From contig JAJEGS010000028.1 of assembly GCA_022819745.1 (NCBI GenBank), forward strand, positions 28,570 to 92,569: 64,000 bases of DNA. The letters run 5' to 3'. This document shows positions 8,462 to 17,773 of this stretch, piece by piece. This DNA comes from Candidatus Latescibacterota bacterium. Its GTDB lineage: Bacteria > Latescibacterota > UBA2968 > UBA8231. The notes under the pieces are model-generated. The model saw only the letters and a list, made by a program, of their open reading frames with translations. It did no database searches and was not told the DNA's origin. Every line of letters starts with the position of its first letter. Positions within the stretch are counted from its first letter, which is position 1. The translations under genes and the position numbers were made by a program.

Positions 8462-9841
8462 CTAGCCGTCAGACCGTCGCTGATCCCAGGGGCCGTAGAT
8501 GGCTAGGGTGGTGCCGGGATGCTGGATATTGACGAAGAGCACTTGGCCGTCGGGCGAGAAGGTCGCGCCGGCGAATTCGGAATTGTTCATGCGGTTGTGC
8601 CCGAAGCGGTATATCTGGCCTGCGGGCGTTACGCCGACTAGGTTGTTTTCCCCGCTGCCATCTTCGCAGACGATCAAGTCGCCAAAAGGCGAGACCGTGA
8701 GGTTGTCGGCGTTGTCGACTAGGTCGCCGTCGTTCGGCTCGACGAACAGTTCGAGCGTCCCCGGTGCCTTGCCTTCATCAGCCGTGCCTTCGTGCGGGCT
8801 GGGCTGGTAGCGGAAGATTTGGCCTTTCTTTTTATGGCCGCCGCTGGTGCAGGCAAAGTAAATCGCCTCGCGGCCGTACCACATGCCCTCGCCGCGAGCA
8901 AAGCGGGCGCAGCCCTTGCCCTCAAAGCCCTGAATGCGCAAGTCGTCGTCCGGCGACTCGACGTTTTCTATATCGACCCAGCGCACGGCGAGCAGCTCGC
9001 CAGGGCGCACCAGCGCTTTTTCCCAGTTGCGGGTGTCCAAGCCGGGATGGTCGATTACGGCTAAGGCTTGCAGCCGCCCAGCTATTAGTTTGCCCGGTGC
9101 ATCGGGGATGTAGCGGTAGATCAAGCTGTCGCCGGTATCTTCGGTTTGATAGACGATTCCCGAGCGGGAATCTACGGCGACGGCCTCGTGCACGAAGCGC
9201 CCCATGGCCTTGAGCGGCACGGGCGCGGCGCGGCGGATTTCTGTGGTAGCGGGGACCTCGAAGTTGTAGCCGTGGTCTTTTTCGATCGGCCCTTCGACCC
9301 GCTGGGTTGTCTCTTCGCAGCTAATCCAGCTATGCCAAGGGGTCGGCCCGCCGGCGCAGTTGCGCACCGTGCCGGCCAAGCTGAGAAATTTCCGCTCCAC
9401 TGCGCCGGTTTGCGCGTTGTACACGATGTTTGTGGTGCCGCCCAAGGACGGCATCTCGCCTTGGCCCCAGTCGTACAGATCTTCTTTGGGCAGTTTGCTC
9501 AGATTCTCGTTGTCGTCGCCAAAGGCACCGGCTTCTTTCGACCCGGGGCTCAGCTCTTGGTTGCAGACCAAAACGACGCGGCCCTCTGGTCCGGGGAAGG
9601 CAGCCATCCCGTCGGCTGCGCCCGGCAATCGCAGACCATCGTCCATGAGTTCGCCGGCGCGTGCGAGAACCCGATAGCTAAATCCCTCGGGCAGGTCGAG
9701 GATGCCTCCGGGGTCGGGCACGAGCGGTCCAAAGCTATTTTCGAGCGCTGGAGCGCCCCAAGCGAGGTGGCGATGGAGGCCGGCAAAGCCGATGGAAACG
9801 GCCGCGGCGCTTTTGAGGAATTGGCGTCTAGAAACGGGCAT
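8462..9841 (-). CDS. Tat-exported PhoX/DUF839-like protein
   Basis: A 459-residue protein from the ATG at 9841, which has a GGAG ribosome site 8 bases upstream; the longer frame to 9967 is rejected. The N-terminus has a twin-arginine signal (SRRQFLKSAAAVSIGFAGL), so export as a folded protein is expected. The body resembles the DUF839/PhoX family: beta-propeller proteins, some of which are calcium/iron alkaline phosphatases. Recognisable parts are LPEGFSYRVLARAGE near the N-terminus, CNQEL, WISCEET in the middle, and a C-terminal DNLTVSPFGDLIVCEDG. Phosphatase activity is plausible but unproven from sequence. Confidence 0.8.
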   Translation of the reverse strand: MPVSRRQFLKSAAAVSIGFAGLHRHLAWGAPALENSFGPLVPDPGGILDLPEGFSYRVLARAGELMDDGLRLPGAADGMAAFPGPEGRVVLVCNQELSPGSKEAGAFGDDNENLSKLPKEDLYDWGQGEMPSLGGTTNIVYNAQTGAVERKFLSLAGTVRNCAGGPTPWHSWISCEETTQRVEGPIEKDHGYNFEVPATTEIRRAAPVPLKAMGRFVHEAVAVDSRSGIVYQTEDTGDSLIYRYIPDAPGKLIAGRLQALAVIDHPGLDTRNWEKALVRPGELLAVRWVDIENVESPDDDLRIQGFEGKGCARFARGEGMWYGREAIYFACTSGGHKKKGQIFRYQPSPHEGTADEGKAPGTLELFVEPNDGDLVDNADNLTVSPFGDLIVCEDGSGENNLVGVTPAGQIYRFGHNRMNNSEFAGATFSPDGQVLFVNIQHPGTTLAIYGPWDQRRSDG

Positions 9842-10026
9842 GGGATTGTCTCCTATGGCTAAGAGGCATGAGAGCGGCTCGAAGGGGACTTTTATAAAAA
9901 TACCAAGGTGTATCTCATGGTCAAATGCGGACTTTCCCAGCGCATGACCTTTGTCCATATATAGCAAGCAGTCCTACATCATGTACAAGGTGATCCGCAG
10001 ATAGACGCAGATAGACGCAGCATAGG

Positions 10027-10773
10027 ATGTACAAGACGATCCACCGCTCAAATTGCTATACTAAAATGATGCGATTCCAAAAACCCGAGTGGCACAACGA
10101 ACTGCCCTCGACCAATACGACCTTGGTCGAGTGGCTGCGCGAGGGCCGGGACCTGCCCGACGGCTTCGTGCTGGCCGCTCGTTCCCAGACCGCTGGTCGG
10201 GGCCGTTACGAGCGGCAGTGGCTTGCTCGGCCCGGTCGCAATTTGACCTTTTCCGCGCTATTGCAGACCGCTGCGTCGCCGTTGCAGTTCCTGTCGCTGC
10301 CGCAGGCCGCGGCCTTGGGCGTGGTTGCCTATTTGGAGGAAAATGGCTTGACAGCGCAGACCAAGTGGCCCAACGACGTGCTAGTGGGCGGCCGCAAGAT
10401 CTGCGGCATTTTGGCCGAGCGCTGCAATGGGGTCGTCCTTGGAATCGGCCTCAACGTCAACATGGATGCCGACGAGGCGGCGGCCATTGACCAGCCCGCT
10501 ACCTCGCTGCGGATTGAGACGGGGATTGAGCGCAATGTCGAAAGGACACTGGACGAGCTGCTAGGGCATTTGCAGGTGTGGATTGGGCGCTGGGAAAAAG
10601 GCGGCTTTGCTGCGCTGAGTGCGGCGTGGGAATCTCACTGCGCCAACTTGGGCCAGTACGTCGCAGTCGGCGAGTACACGGGTGTAGTGCTGGGCTTTGG
10701 CGCAGCCGGACAACTGCTGCTGCGCGAAGACGATGGGACGCGGCGCGAGGTGTGGACCGGGGATGTGGCTTAG
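10027..10773 (+). CDS. birA: Biotin--[acetyl-CoA-carboxylase] ligase
   Basis: This enzyme attaches biotin to the lysine of biotin-carrier domains, using ATP. It has the catalytic core only (class I, no N-terminal DNA-binding domain), 248 residues in the longest frame. The biotin/ATP loop is GRGRYERQW, with KWPNDV and the GIGLNVN strand following, then the small C-terminal SH3-like domain (QYVAVGEYTGVVLGFG). The true start may be the ATG at 10069 or 10072 rather than 10027. It is convergent with oadA, whose product carries a biotinyl lysine, and the two stop regions overlap by 4 bp. That arrangement supports the functional link. Confidence 0.93.
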   Translation: MYKTIHRSNCYTKMMRFQKPEWHNELPSTNTTLVEWLREGRDLPDGFVLAARSQTAGRGRYERQWLARPGRNLTFSALLQTAASPLQFLSLPQAAALGVVAYLEENGLTAQTKWPNDVLVGGRKICGILAERCNGVVLGIGLNVNMDADEAAAIDQPATSLRIETGIERNVERTLDELLGHLQVWIGRWEKGGFAALSAAWESHCANLGQYVAVGEYTGVVLGFGAAGQLLLREDDGTRREVWTGDVA

Positions 10774-12581
10774 CTTATGCGCGCCAGCACCTGTCCGTCG
10801 GCCACCTGATCTCCGGCATGGACCAAAATATCGGCGACCGTGCCTCCGACGGGGGCCGTTACCGGCATTTCCATTTTCATGGCTTCGAGCACTATGATTC
10901 CCTCGCCCGCTTCTACGTGGTCGCCGACTTGGACGAGGTGGCGGATTACTTTCCCGGGCATCTGGGCTGGCACCGGCGTGCCATCGCCGGCCTTGGGTGT
11001 TGGTGAAGAAGGAGCCGCTACGTCTGTCGATTCTGTCGATTGTTCTAGGCTGACTTGGAAGCGGCGGCCATCCACGGTGGCCGTGTCGCCGTCAATGGCT
11101 ACGGCGTAGCGGCGGCCATCGACGGTGATCGCATAGTGGGCCGGACCGTCGGTCGGTGCTTCCTTCTCTTGCTCTTTTTCGACCTTGCGCACGCCGATTT
11201 CGCCTTCTCCCTTGAGGAAGGCGAGGCCCTTGTCTTGGCAGGCGGCGACGATAAAAATGTTTTCGTCCGTCTCTTCAAGGCCAGCTTCCTGTAGTTGTTT
11301 GCGGGCTGGTTCGACGCCTTTGCTCGGATCGGCGTCGTTGCGTTCGAGTGGCTTTTGGGTCGTTGGTTCTAGCTCGAGTTGTTGGGCGGCGATTTCGACG
11401 ACTGAGGGGTCGGGCGCGACCGGCGTCTTGCCGAAGTAGCCCAAGACCATCTGGCCGTAGGGCGCGGCGATCCGCTCCCAAGGGCCGAACATGACGTTGT
11501 TGAAAGCCTGCTGAAAGTAAAACTGCGAGACCGGCGTCACCGAGGTGCCGAACCCGCCCTTTTCTACTACCTCGCGCATAGCCTTGATCATGTCGGGGTA
11601 TTTGTCCATGATGCCGTTGTCGCGCAGCATCTGGGTGTTGGCCGTCAGCGCGCCGCCGGGCATGGGGCTCCAGGGAATCATCGGCTCCACGGCCACGGCT
11701 TCGGGCGGCAGGAAATAGTCGGCCATGCACTCCTTGAAGACTTCCTCGGCGTCGCGGATTTTGTCTATGTCGATGTCGAGATCGTAATCGGAGCCGCGCA
11801 GCGCGTGCCACATGACGATGATGTCGGGCTGGCAGGTGCCGCCGGAGCAGGGGGCCATAGAGAGGTCGATGGCATCGGCCCCAGCGTCGAGGGCGGCCAT
11901 GTTGGCGCTGACGCCAATGCCGGCTGTTTCGTGCGTGTGGAAGTGGATGAAGGTATCCTCGGGCAGCATGAGGCGTGCCTCGGAGATGGTTTCATAGACT
12001 TTGGAGGGCACGGCCGTGCCCGAGGCATCCTTGAAGCAGACTGCGTCGTACGGGATGCCGGCGTCTAGTATCTGGCGCAAGGTCTTGGTGTAGAAGGCCG
12101 CGTCGTGGGCTCCAGAGCAGCCCGGAGGCAGCTCCATCAGCGTGACACAGACTTGGTGTTTGAGCCCGGCATCCACAATGCACTGCCCCGAGTAGATGAG
12201 GTTATCGACGTCGTTGAGCGCGTCGAAATTGCGGATGGTAGTGATGCCGTGCTTTTTGAAGAGTTCGGCGTGAAGCTTGATGATGTCGCTCGGCTGCGAT
12301 TCGAGGCCGACTACGTTGACGCCCCGCGCCAAGGTCTGGAGGTCGGCGTCCGGGCCGACTGTGGCGCGAAAGGCGTCCATTGCAGCAAAGGCATCCTCGC
12401 CGCAGTAGAAGTAGAAGGATTGGAAGCAGGCCCCGCCGCCGGCCTCGAAGTAGTCGATACCAGCTTCTTTGGCTGCGGCGACGGCCGGGAGAAAATCGGA
12501 CGTGAAAACGCGCGCGCCATAGACCGACTGAAAGCCGTCGCGGAAGGCGGTACACATGAAGCGAACTTTCTTCTTATTCAC
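10770..12581 (-). CDS. oadA: Biotin-dependent decarboxylase alpha subunit (OadA/transcarboxylase 5S-like)
   Basis: A carboxyltransferase TIM barrel with a C-terminal biotinyl domain, 603 residues. I choose the GTG at 12581 (VNKKKVRFMCTAFRDGFQS) because GAGG lies eight bases upstream and this start does not overlap oadB; the open frame itself extends to 12620. Metal and substrate residues are seen in FRDGFQS, the carbamylated-lysine region CFKDASG and HFHTHETAG. The biotin motif EAMKMEM sits near the C-terminus after an alanine/proline-rich linker. With OadB and OadG it would decarboxylate oxaloacetate (or a related acyl-CoA) and pump sodium ions. The exact substrate is not certain from the barrel. 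Confidence 0.88.
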   Translation of the reverse strand: MNKKKVRFMCTAFRDGFQSVYGARVFTSDFLPAVAAAKEAGIDYFEAGGGACFQSFYFYCGEDAFAAMDAFRATVGPDADLQTLARGVNVVGLESQPSDIIKLHAELFKKHGITTIRNFDALNDVDNLIYSGQCIVDAGLKHQVCVTLMELPPGCSGAHDAAFYTKTLRQILDAGIPYDAVCFKDASGTAVPSKVYETISEARLMLPEDTFIHFHTHETAGIGVSANMAALDAGADAIDLSMAPCSGGTCQPDIIVMWHALRGSDYDLDIDIDKIRDAEEVFKECMADYFLPPEAVAVEPMIPWSPMPGGALTANTQMLRDNGIMDKYPDMIKAMREVVEKGGFGTSVTPVSQFYFQQAFNNVMFGPWERIAAPYGQMVLGYFGKTPVAPDPSVVEIAAQQLELEPTTQKPLERNDADPSKGVEPARKQLQEAGLEETDENIFIVAACQDKGLAFLKGEGEIGVRKVEKEQEKEAPTDGPAHYAITVDGRRYAVAIDGDTATVDGRRFQVSLEQSTESTDVAAPSSPTPKAGDGTPVPAQMPGKVIRHLVQVGDHVEAGEGIIVLEAMKMEMPVTAPVGGTVADILVHAGDQVADGQVLARIS

Positions 12582-12598
12582 GGTCGCATCCTCGTTGT

Positions 12599-13726
12599 CT
12601 ATCCCACCAGCACGGACCACAAGACGCCGGCACCTACCGCTGAGCCGATGACCCCGGCGACATTGGGGGCCATCGCGTGCATCAGCAGGTAGTTATTGGG
12701 GTCTTCGCGCTGGCCCATCATCTGCACCACGCGGGCCGAGTCGGGCACGGCCGAGACCCCGGCAGCGCCGACGAGCGGGTTGATTTTGTCTTTGGTGAAG
12801 AGGTTCAAAAACTTGGCAAAGAGCACGCCGCTGGCCGTGGCGACTGCAAAGGACAGGGCACCGAGGCTGAAGATGAGTACCGACTGCGGCGTGAGAAAGG
12901 TCTGGGCTTGGGTTGAGCAGCCGACCGAGAACCCGAGGAGGATGGTGACGATATCGACCATCGAGGTGCGGGCGGTCTGAGCCAAGCGCTCGGTGACGCC
13001 GCTTTCCTTGAGCAGATTGCCGAAGAACAGCATGCCGAGCAGCCCGATTGCACCCGGAGCGAGGAGCGCGCAGATGAGGAAAGCGACGATGGGAAAGATG
13101 ATCTTTTCGCGCTGCGACACCTCGCGCGGGGGCTTCATGCGAATTAGCCGCTCTTTGCGGGTGGTCAAGAGTTTCATTACCGGCGGTTGGATGACCGGTA
13201 CCAGGGCCATATAGGAGTACGCGGCAATAGCAATGGCCCCGAGCAGGTGAGGAGCTAGCTTGGCCGCGAGGAAGATCGCCGTTGGTCCGTCGGCTCCGCC
13301 GATAATGCCGATGGCCCCGGACTCGGACGGAGTGAAGCCTAGGTAAAGTGCGCCGATCAAGGTGAGGAAAATGCCCGTCTGCGCTGCTGCCCCCAGCAGG
13401 ACCAGCCGGGGACTGGAGAGCATGATCGAGAAATCGGTCATTGCGCCGATGCCGAGAAAAATCAGCGGCGGGAAGATGCCTTGGCTGACGCCAAAGTAGA
13501 TGTAGTAGAGCACACTGCCTTTGTCGTACACGCCGATGGCCATGCTGGAGATAGACGGGAGATTACCCACGATGCAGCCGAAGCCAATCGGCAACAGCAG
13601 CAGCGGCTCGTAGTCTTTGCGGATGGCTAGAGAAATGAAGATCGCGCCGATGAAGATCATCAGCAGATTGCCGCGCGACATGTTGGCCACGGCCGTGGTG
13701 GAGAGGAATTCGAGGAGAATTTCCAT
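12599..13726 (-). CDS. oadB: Sodium ion-translocating decarboxylase beta subunit
   Basis: An integral membrane protein of 375 residues with about ten hydrophobic segments. It carries the family signatures GGADGPTAIF, the GCSTQAQTFL helix and the C-terminal MGQREDPNNYLLMHAM block that belongs to the ion pathway. It uses the free energy of decarboxylation by OadA to export sodium. It lies 17 bp upstream of the oadA GTG and 6 bp downstream of oadG, so the three form one operon. Confidence 0.92.
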   Translation of the reverse strand: MEILLEFLSTTAVANMSRGNLLMIFIGAIFISLAIRKDYEPLLLLPIGFGCIVGNLPSISSMAIGVYDKGSVLYYIYFGVSQGIFPPLIFLGIGAMTDFSIMLSSPRLVLLGAAAQTGIFLTLIGALYLGFTPSESGAIGIIGGADGPTAIFLAAKLAPHLLGAIAIAAYSYMALVPVIQPPVMKLLTTRKERLIRMKPPREVSQREKIIFPIVAFLICALLAPGAIGLLGMLFFGNLLKESGVTERLAQTARTSMVDIVTILLGFSVGCSTQAQTFLTPQSVLIFSLGALSFAVATASGVLFAKFLNLFTKDKINPLVGAAGVSAVPDSARVVQMMGQREDPNNYLLMHAMAPNVAGVIGSAVGAGVLWSVLVG

Positions 13727-13732
13727 GGCCGA

Positions 13733-13984
13733 TTAGTCGTTTTGGCGGCGCGCGTGCAGGGCGAAGCCGATGGCCGCGGCGATTGCGGGTGCGTCGTTTT
13801 CTTTGTTCTGACTCTGCGTGTGCAGTTGGGCTGGGGGAATATAGGGATGGATCGCGGCGAGGATCCTCGGCAAGACAGCGATAAAAATGCTGACTAATAC
13901 CAGGGCGGTGAAGACGATACTCATGCCCACGAAGGCTAGGTCTAATCCCTGCGCGAGAGGATTGTCGAGTGCGAGTTGATTCAT
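13733..13984 (-). CDS. oadG: Oxaloacetate decarboxylase gamma-type subunit
   Basis: An 83-residue protein with a single N-terminal transmembrane helix (residues about 15-40, FVGMSIVFTALVLVSIFIAV) and a short charged tail, matching OadG, which anchors the alpha subunit to the membrane complex. It is the first gene of the oadGBA operon. The C-terminal FALHARRQND resembles the ends of OadG-family proteins. Confidence 0.85.
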   Translation of the reverse strand: MNQLALDNPLAQGLDLAFVGMSIVFTALVLVSIFIAVLPRILAAIHPYIPPAQLHTQSQNKENDAPAIAAAIGFALHARRQND

Positions 13985-14079
13985 ATCTAAGTGGCTGTGC
14001 GGAAAGTGAAATACATTAAGGTATGGCGGCGGGCCGATAAGTCAAAAGGCGTTAGGACGTCGGTATTGGGGTAACTCTC

Positions 14080-14115
14080 TAAAAATCAACTCTTTGGCAC
14101 GATTTTTCCAAAGAG
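14080..14115 (-). terminator. Terminator downstream of the 14129-14758 lipoprotein gene
   Basis: On the minus strand the perfect 8-bp stem CTCTTTGG/CCAAAGAG (14108-14115 and 14090-14097, 10-nt loop) is followed by TTGATTTTTAG. It separates the lipoprotein gene from the oad operon. Confidence 0.65.
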
Positions 14116-14128
14116 ATTTCATGGCGGA

Positions 14129-14758
14129 CTAGGAAGGATCGCAGTAGTTTTTTTCCCACTTCCTTCTTCTGGCTTCGCCCCAAGTAGCCCCTTCAAAGCC
14201 CTCCTCGGCTTGCGCCGGGGGCACACTCCGCAAAATCCGCCACTCGGTCAGCCGCCATAAGCCATCCTCGGCTTGTGGGCACGTCGTCATACAGGTTTGG
14301 TCGTTGATTAGGAGACCCACATCGGCCGTGTGGTACAAGCGTATGAAGACCATTCCACACGCCTTTTGACAGGCCCCTTGTTGGGTGCGGGAGGAAATGT
14401 TGAAATCGAACTCTGCTCCACGGTAGTAGCACTGGAGGCTATCGGCTAAGGCCCTTTCGTACGCTTGGTCTTGTGTGCTGATTCCGGTCGTCTCATCGAC
14501 AAACTTGAAGTCTGGGGACATCAATTCCTCGGGAAGAAAAAAGTAGAACGGCTGGTTCAGTGCCCAAGAAATAAGAGGGTATAATTGTTCAGGGCACGCC
14601 GCGTCCGTAGGCGGCGAAAAAGGTTCGCATGAGAGCACTACCTTCGCCGATCCACAGGACTGCTTCGGCCAAGGATCATATACACAGTCATAACCCATCC
14701 TCGAATCGCCACAAGCGACTAGGGCCCAAGCGATCAGGCTAAAAGGTAGCGCTCTCAT
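14129..14758 (-). CDS. Cysteine-rich putative lipoprotein
   Basis: A 209-residue protein with a lipoprotein signal (MRALPFSLIAWALVACGDS; lipobox LVAC-G). The mature part has many cysteines (about fourteen), suggesting disulfide bonds in the cell envelope. No family is recognised. It lies downstream of the broken metalloprotease in the same direction and ends before its own terminator. Confidence 0.65.
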   Translation of the reverse strand: MRALPFSLIAWALVACGDSRMGYDCVYDPWPKQSCGSAKVVLSCEPFSPPTDAACPEQLYPLISWALNQPFYFFLPEELMSPDFKFVDETTGISTQDQAYERALADSLQCYYRGAEFDFNISSRTQQGACQKACGMVFIRLYHTADVGLLINDQTCMTTCPQAEDGLWRLTEWRILRSVPPAQAEEGFEGATWGEARRRKWEKNYCDPS

Positions 14759-14766
14759 GGTGAAGC

Positions 14767-17011
14767 TTACCGGACTAAGCTGAGCTTGAACGATTTGACC
14801 AAGCTCGGTGATTTGACGCGCACCAAGTACATGCCGCTGGCTACTTGAGCGCCCCTATCGGAGAGTCCGTCCCAAGCAACCGAGTACGACCTGGCTGCAC
14901 ATCATCTTCAGACAGCAGGTGTCGGACGAGTTGGCCGGTGATGGAATAGACAGCCACATCGACCCGTCCTGGTTCGTTCAGGTGATAGCGCAGGTTCACC
15001 GACGAATTGAAGGGATTGGGATAGGCCCCTTCCGCCGCCTCGACAGCCGCCTGTTGGGCTTTGGGCTTGGACGAGGGGCAGTCGGGATCTTCAGAAAGTA
15101 GCCCAGAAGGCATCCCATGCGTGGCACCAAAAGCTTCCCATATTTCGCCAGCGTGGGGACTTTTGTCGCCTCCTTGGCTGCATCCTTTCCAGTTCCACGT
15201 TCCATTCCCGTTCAGGTCGTCGTCGGCCAGCAGCACATTATCGAAAAACCGCTGGAAGGTGTTGGCGCGAGGCGAGTCCATTTCGAGCGCGGCGAAGATG
15301 ATCTCATCGGCTGAGGACTGGCCTAGATCAATGCGAAGATCCCAGCAGGCCCCGGCCGGTATCAAGCCCCTCTGATATGGTGAGCTGGTAGAGTTGTAAT
15401 CTCTGGGGTACTTCTTTACTGAATGGGGATTCAGTTCGCGGTAGAGAGCCGTCCCTGCGAACTCGTGGGTAGAGTCGTTGAGGAACGAACAAGCGAAGTA
15501 GTCGGCCATGCCTTCGTCAAGGGCCCGTCCCTGTCCAGACGAGCCAATGAAACGATTGTGCATTTTGTAAATGACAGCATGCACGTACTCGTGATATATG
15601 GTATCAGACTGACGCTCGGAATTGCGGTGGCCGCTGAACTCTATCTTCGGTGTAGAGCCACCACGACAGTGTGCATGTGCATTACTTCTAACGCTCCTTG
15701 AGTTGGACACGAGATCGACTTTGAATCTCACGTTGAAAAATTCGTCATCGAACCAACGTGCTATCTTGTTGGTGTGATAGAAGATGTTCAACTGGTCGCC
15801 ATCTTCGGGGATGGAATTGTCAAAAGTCCAGTTGTAGGTGCCCTTAGTGGGCGATGAGAAGCGGAACCAGTGGTCGAGGTCGTTGTCCCTATCGACATCC
15901 GTTACGCTCCTGACATACTCTCCTTCCAACTCGGCCCCGACCGCATAGGTGGCCGTGGCCCCTGTCCAGCTTAATGAGTAGTCGCCATCCGTATCCGTCT
16001 CGTCATAGTCCACCCTCTGACCCGACGACACATTGACGGCTTGGACCTTGAGGTTTTCAAAACCCTCCAATTGACGCCTCCGTGTGTCGTGGCGGGGATG
16101 TATAAGACCCTCGACCGTCCCTTCGCGGGAGTAGCTGGCTTCAGCCACCAAGCTCTCGGTGGTCAGTGTGGTGCCGCTGAAAGCATCGACGACGACCTCG
16201 CGCGAATCAATGCCGTCATCCACAGACGCAAACCATCCTATCTTGTAGGTGATGGAGTTGTCGTCCATCTGGGGAAAGATCACCAACTCCGGCTCGGCCA
16301 CGATGGCGGCATCTTCGCTATCACCGAGTAGATCCCGTATGACTTGGTCTTTTGATATGGTTGGAGAAACTTGCAAGTCTGGGTCCGGGTCGTTGCCTAC
16401 GTTGCCGGTGGGACCGATGGGTCCCGCACTTTCAATGTCTAGGTCGCTTCGCTGTACGGGGCTGGCGTGGTCTGTTACCGTGCCTTGGGAGGAGAACCCA
16501 GAGACCTCATAGAAATCGCCTCCGATCGACAAAACGGTGTTGTTCCGTCCAATCGTTACCCCGTACCGGGCATTATAGACTTCGATACCGCGGTGTTCTT
16601 GGTCAAAAGAGACAATCCACATTCCCTGCTTGGTCTCGCTCGCTCGCGCTAGTGTCAACCTGTTGGAGCAAGGAGCCATTGGCCGCCCCTACGCTTGGTC
16701 TCGCTCGCTCGCGCTAGTGTCAACTCATCGTGGTCAACGCCACTGAATATCGCTACCGCCTTGAGCACATTGCGAGCTACCTGCTCCACATTCCCCTCCC
16801 CGATTGCCTTACCGCCTGAAAAATCGAGCGCGTTGAGGTTGGGAAAGATACGTACAGCCTTGCCCGTTAGCTGATTCTGGATGTACGGATACTTGCGTCC
16901 TTGGTCATCTACGAAGACGCCTTGGATTTCATTGTCATCTTGGGCGTTGGCTGTGTCCATGAAGAAGAAACTGACAAGCCCGATCATCAGGCACTGCAAA
17001 AAGAATTTCAC
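14767..17011 (-). pseudogene. Frameshifted secreted zinc metalloprotease (thermolysin/fungalysin-like)
   Basis: Three reading-frame pieces join into one gene. Piece 1 (17011-16655) has a signal peptide ending ANA-Q and the start of an FTP-type propeptide. Piece 2 (16679-14841) continues the propeptide and contains the catalytic HEYVH, with DEGMADY supplying the third zinc ligand, then a YPNPFNSS FlgD-like sorting repeat. Piece 3 (about 14885-14767) completes that repeat in another frame (VAWDGLSDRGAQVASGMYLVRV, shown in parts). Pieces 1 and 2 are separated by a 65-bp direct duplication (not a multiple of 3). Pieces 2 and 3 are separated by a one-base deficit near 14880-14887. Removing both restores a protein of roughly 720 residues. 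Either the gene is decaying or the assembly has two errors. Confidence 0.8.
16628..16724. repeat. 65-bp tandem duplication disrupting the metalloprotease
   Basis: The same 32 bases (reading GCTTGGTCTCGCTCGCTCGC and onward) occur at 16628-16659 and 16693-16724, offset by 65 bp. Both copies encode LTLARASETK on the minus strand. The intervening 33 bases introduce a frameshift and a stop. Confidence 0.9.
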
Positions 17012-17502
17012 TTATTACCCTCCTTGGGTATGATGTGATGATGTGATGATGTGATGATAACGAGTGGCCGTTGACGTTGAATGATAGCCCCAATTTTTCC
17101 CCGCTCCTTTCTACTGTTTGCTAAACGGCCACCGGAAATGTCGAGGCGTCGCTTATTGTAGGTCTTGGGCCTGTTCGGCCGGGGCTGCGCCTCGTCAATA
17201 AGGTCTAAAAACCAGTCTAAGTCGTGCAGCGTATCCGTTACCCCAGCGGGCATCGCCGGGGTAATCCTCAAAGTCTCATGGATACGGATAAAGTTGTAGT
17301 GCATAAAGTGGAGGACCACGGCTAGGGTGTGTTGATGTAGCCTTTTGGAGAAGGCGTTGGTTTTGCGCGTGAATCGTCGTGAGGACATGCACAGAGTGAG
17401 GTTTTGGCGCTCGACCAGGGACATGGAGACATGTTCGGGATCGGGTCGCCGGCGATGACTTCCGTTCGCACGTCCACTTCCTCCGTCTTGTAAATCCGGC
17501 AC
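17008..17502 (-). pseudogene. IS1-like transposase remnant, C-terminal part
   Basis: From about residue 22 the frame encodes a block typical of the small IS1-like DDE transposases found across bacteria (HVSMSLVERQNLTL, RRFTRKTNAFSKRL, HYNFIRIHETLRITPAM, LIDEA). The N-terminal catalytic half is missing and the tail reads into unrelated DNA overlapping the metalloprotease start by 4 bp. I see no inverted repeats around it, so it is a dead remnant. Confidence 0.75.
17029..17058. repeat. 8-bp microsatellite
   Basis: About 3.5 copies of ATGATGTG lie immediately upstream of the metalloprotease start. Slippage here could alter the spacing between the ribosome site (GGAGGG) and any upstream element. 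Confidence 0.8.
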
Positions 17503-17518
17503 GGGTTACTTTGAATTT

Positions 17519-17740
17519 TCAGCGGCTACGATCGCCACGACCTGAGACCTGCAACCGTCGAGAAGGCACAGGGCGAAAAAGGGCGAGCTTGCTGAGGATA
17601 CTAAACAGCAGGCTGCCTAGGGCGATTAGGGTGGTTATCTGAATGCTGACCAACCAGCGAAATTGACTGTCCACGCGATTGCATAGCTCGGCAACGGCGC
17701 GTTCAATGGCGTCCAATCGGTAGGTTAGTTGCTCGGTCAC
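17519..17740 (-). CDS. Small membrane protein with coiled-coil N-terminus
   Basis: A 73-residue protein. Residues 1-25 form an amphipathic, probably coiled-coil helix (MTEQLTYRLDAIERAVAEL). This is followed by one transmembrane segment (residues about 30-52) and a basic tail (RRLQVSGRGDRSR). Similar small proteins are widespread and uncharacterised. It sits between rmlA and the transposase remnant. Confidence 0.5.
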   Translation of the reverse strand: MTEQLTYRLDAIERAVAELCNRVDSQFRWLVSIQITTLIALGSLLFSILSKLALFRPVPSRRLQVSGRGDRSR

Positions 17741-17773
17741 GGCGTTGCTCCTATGGGCTGGGCGTTGGAGGCG

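Noticed and set aside
17029..17058. 8-bp microsatellite as an attachment site
   Set aside because: There is no second copy or integrase nearby; it is a simple repeat.
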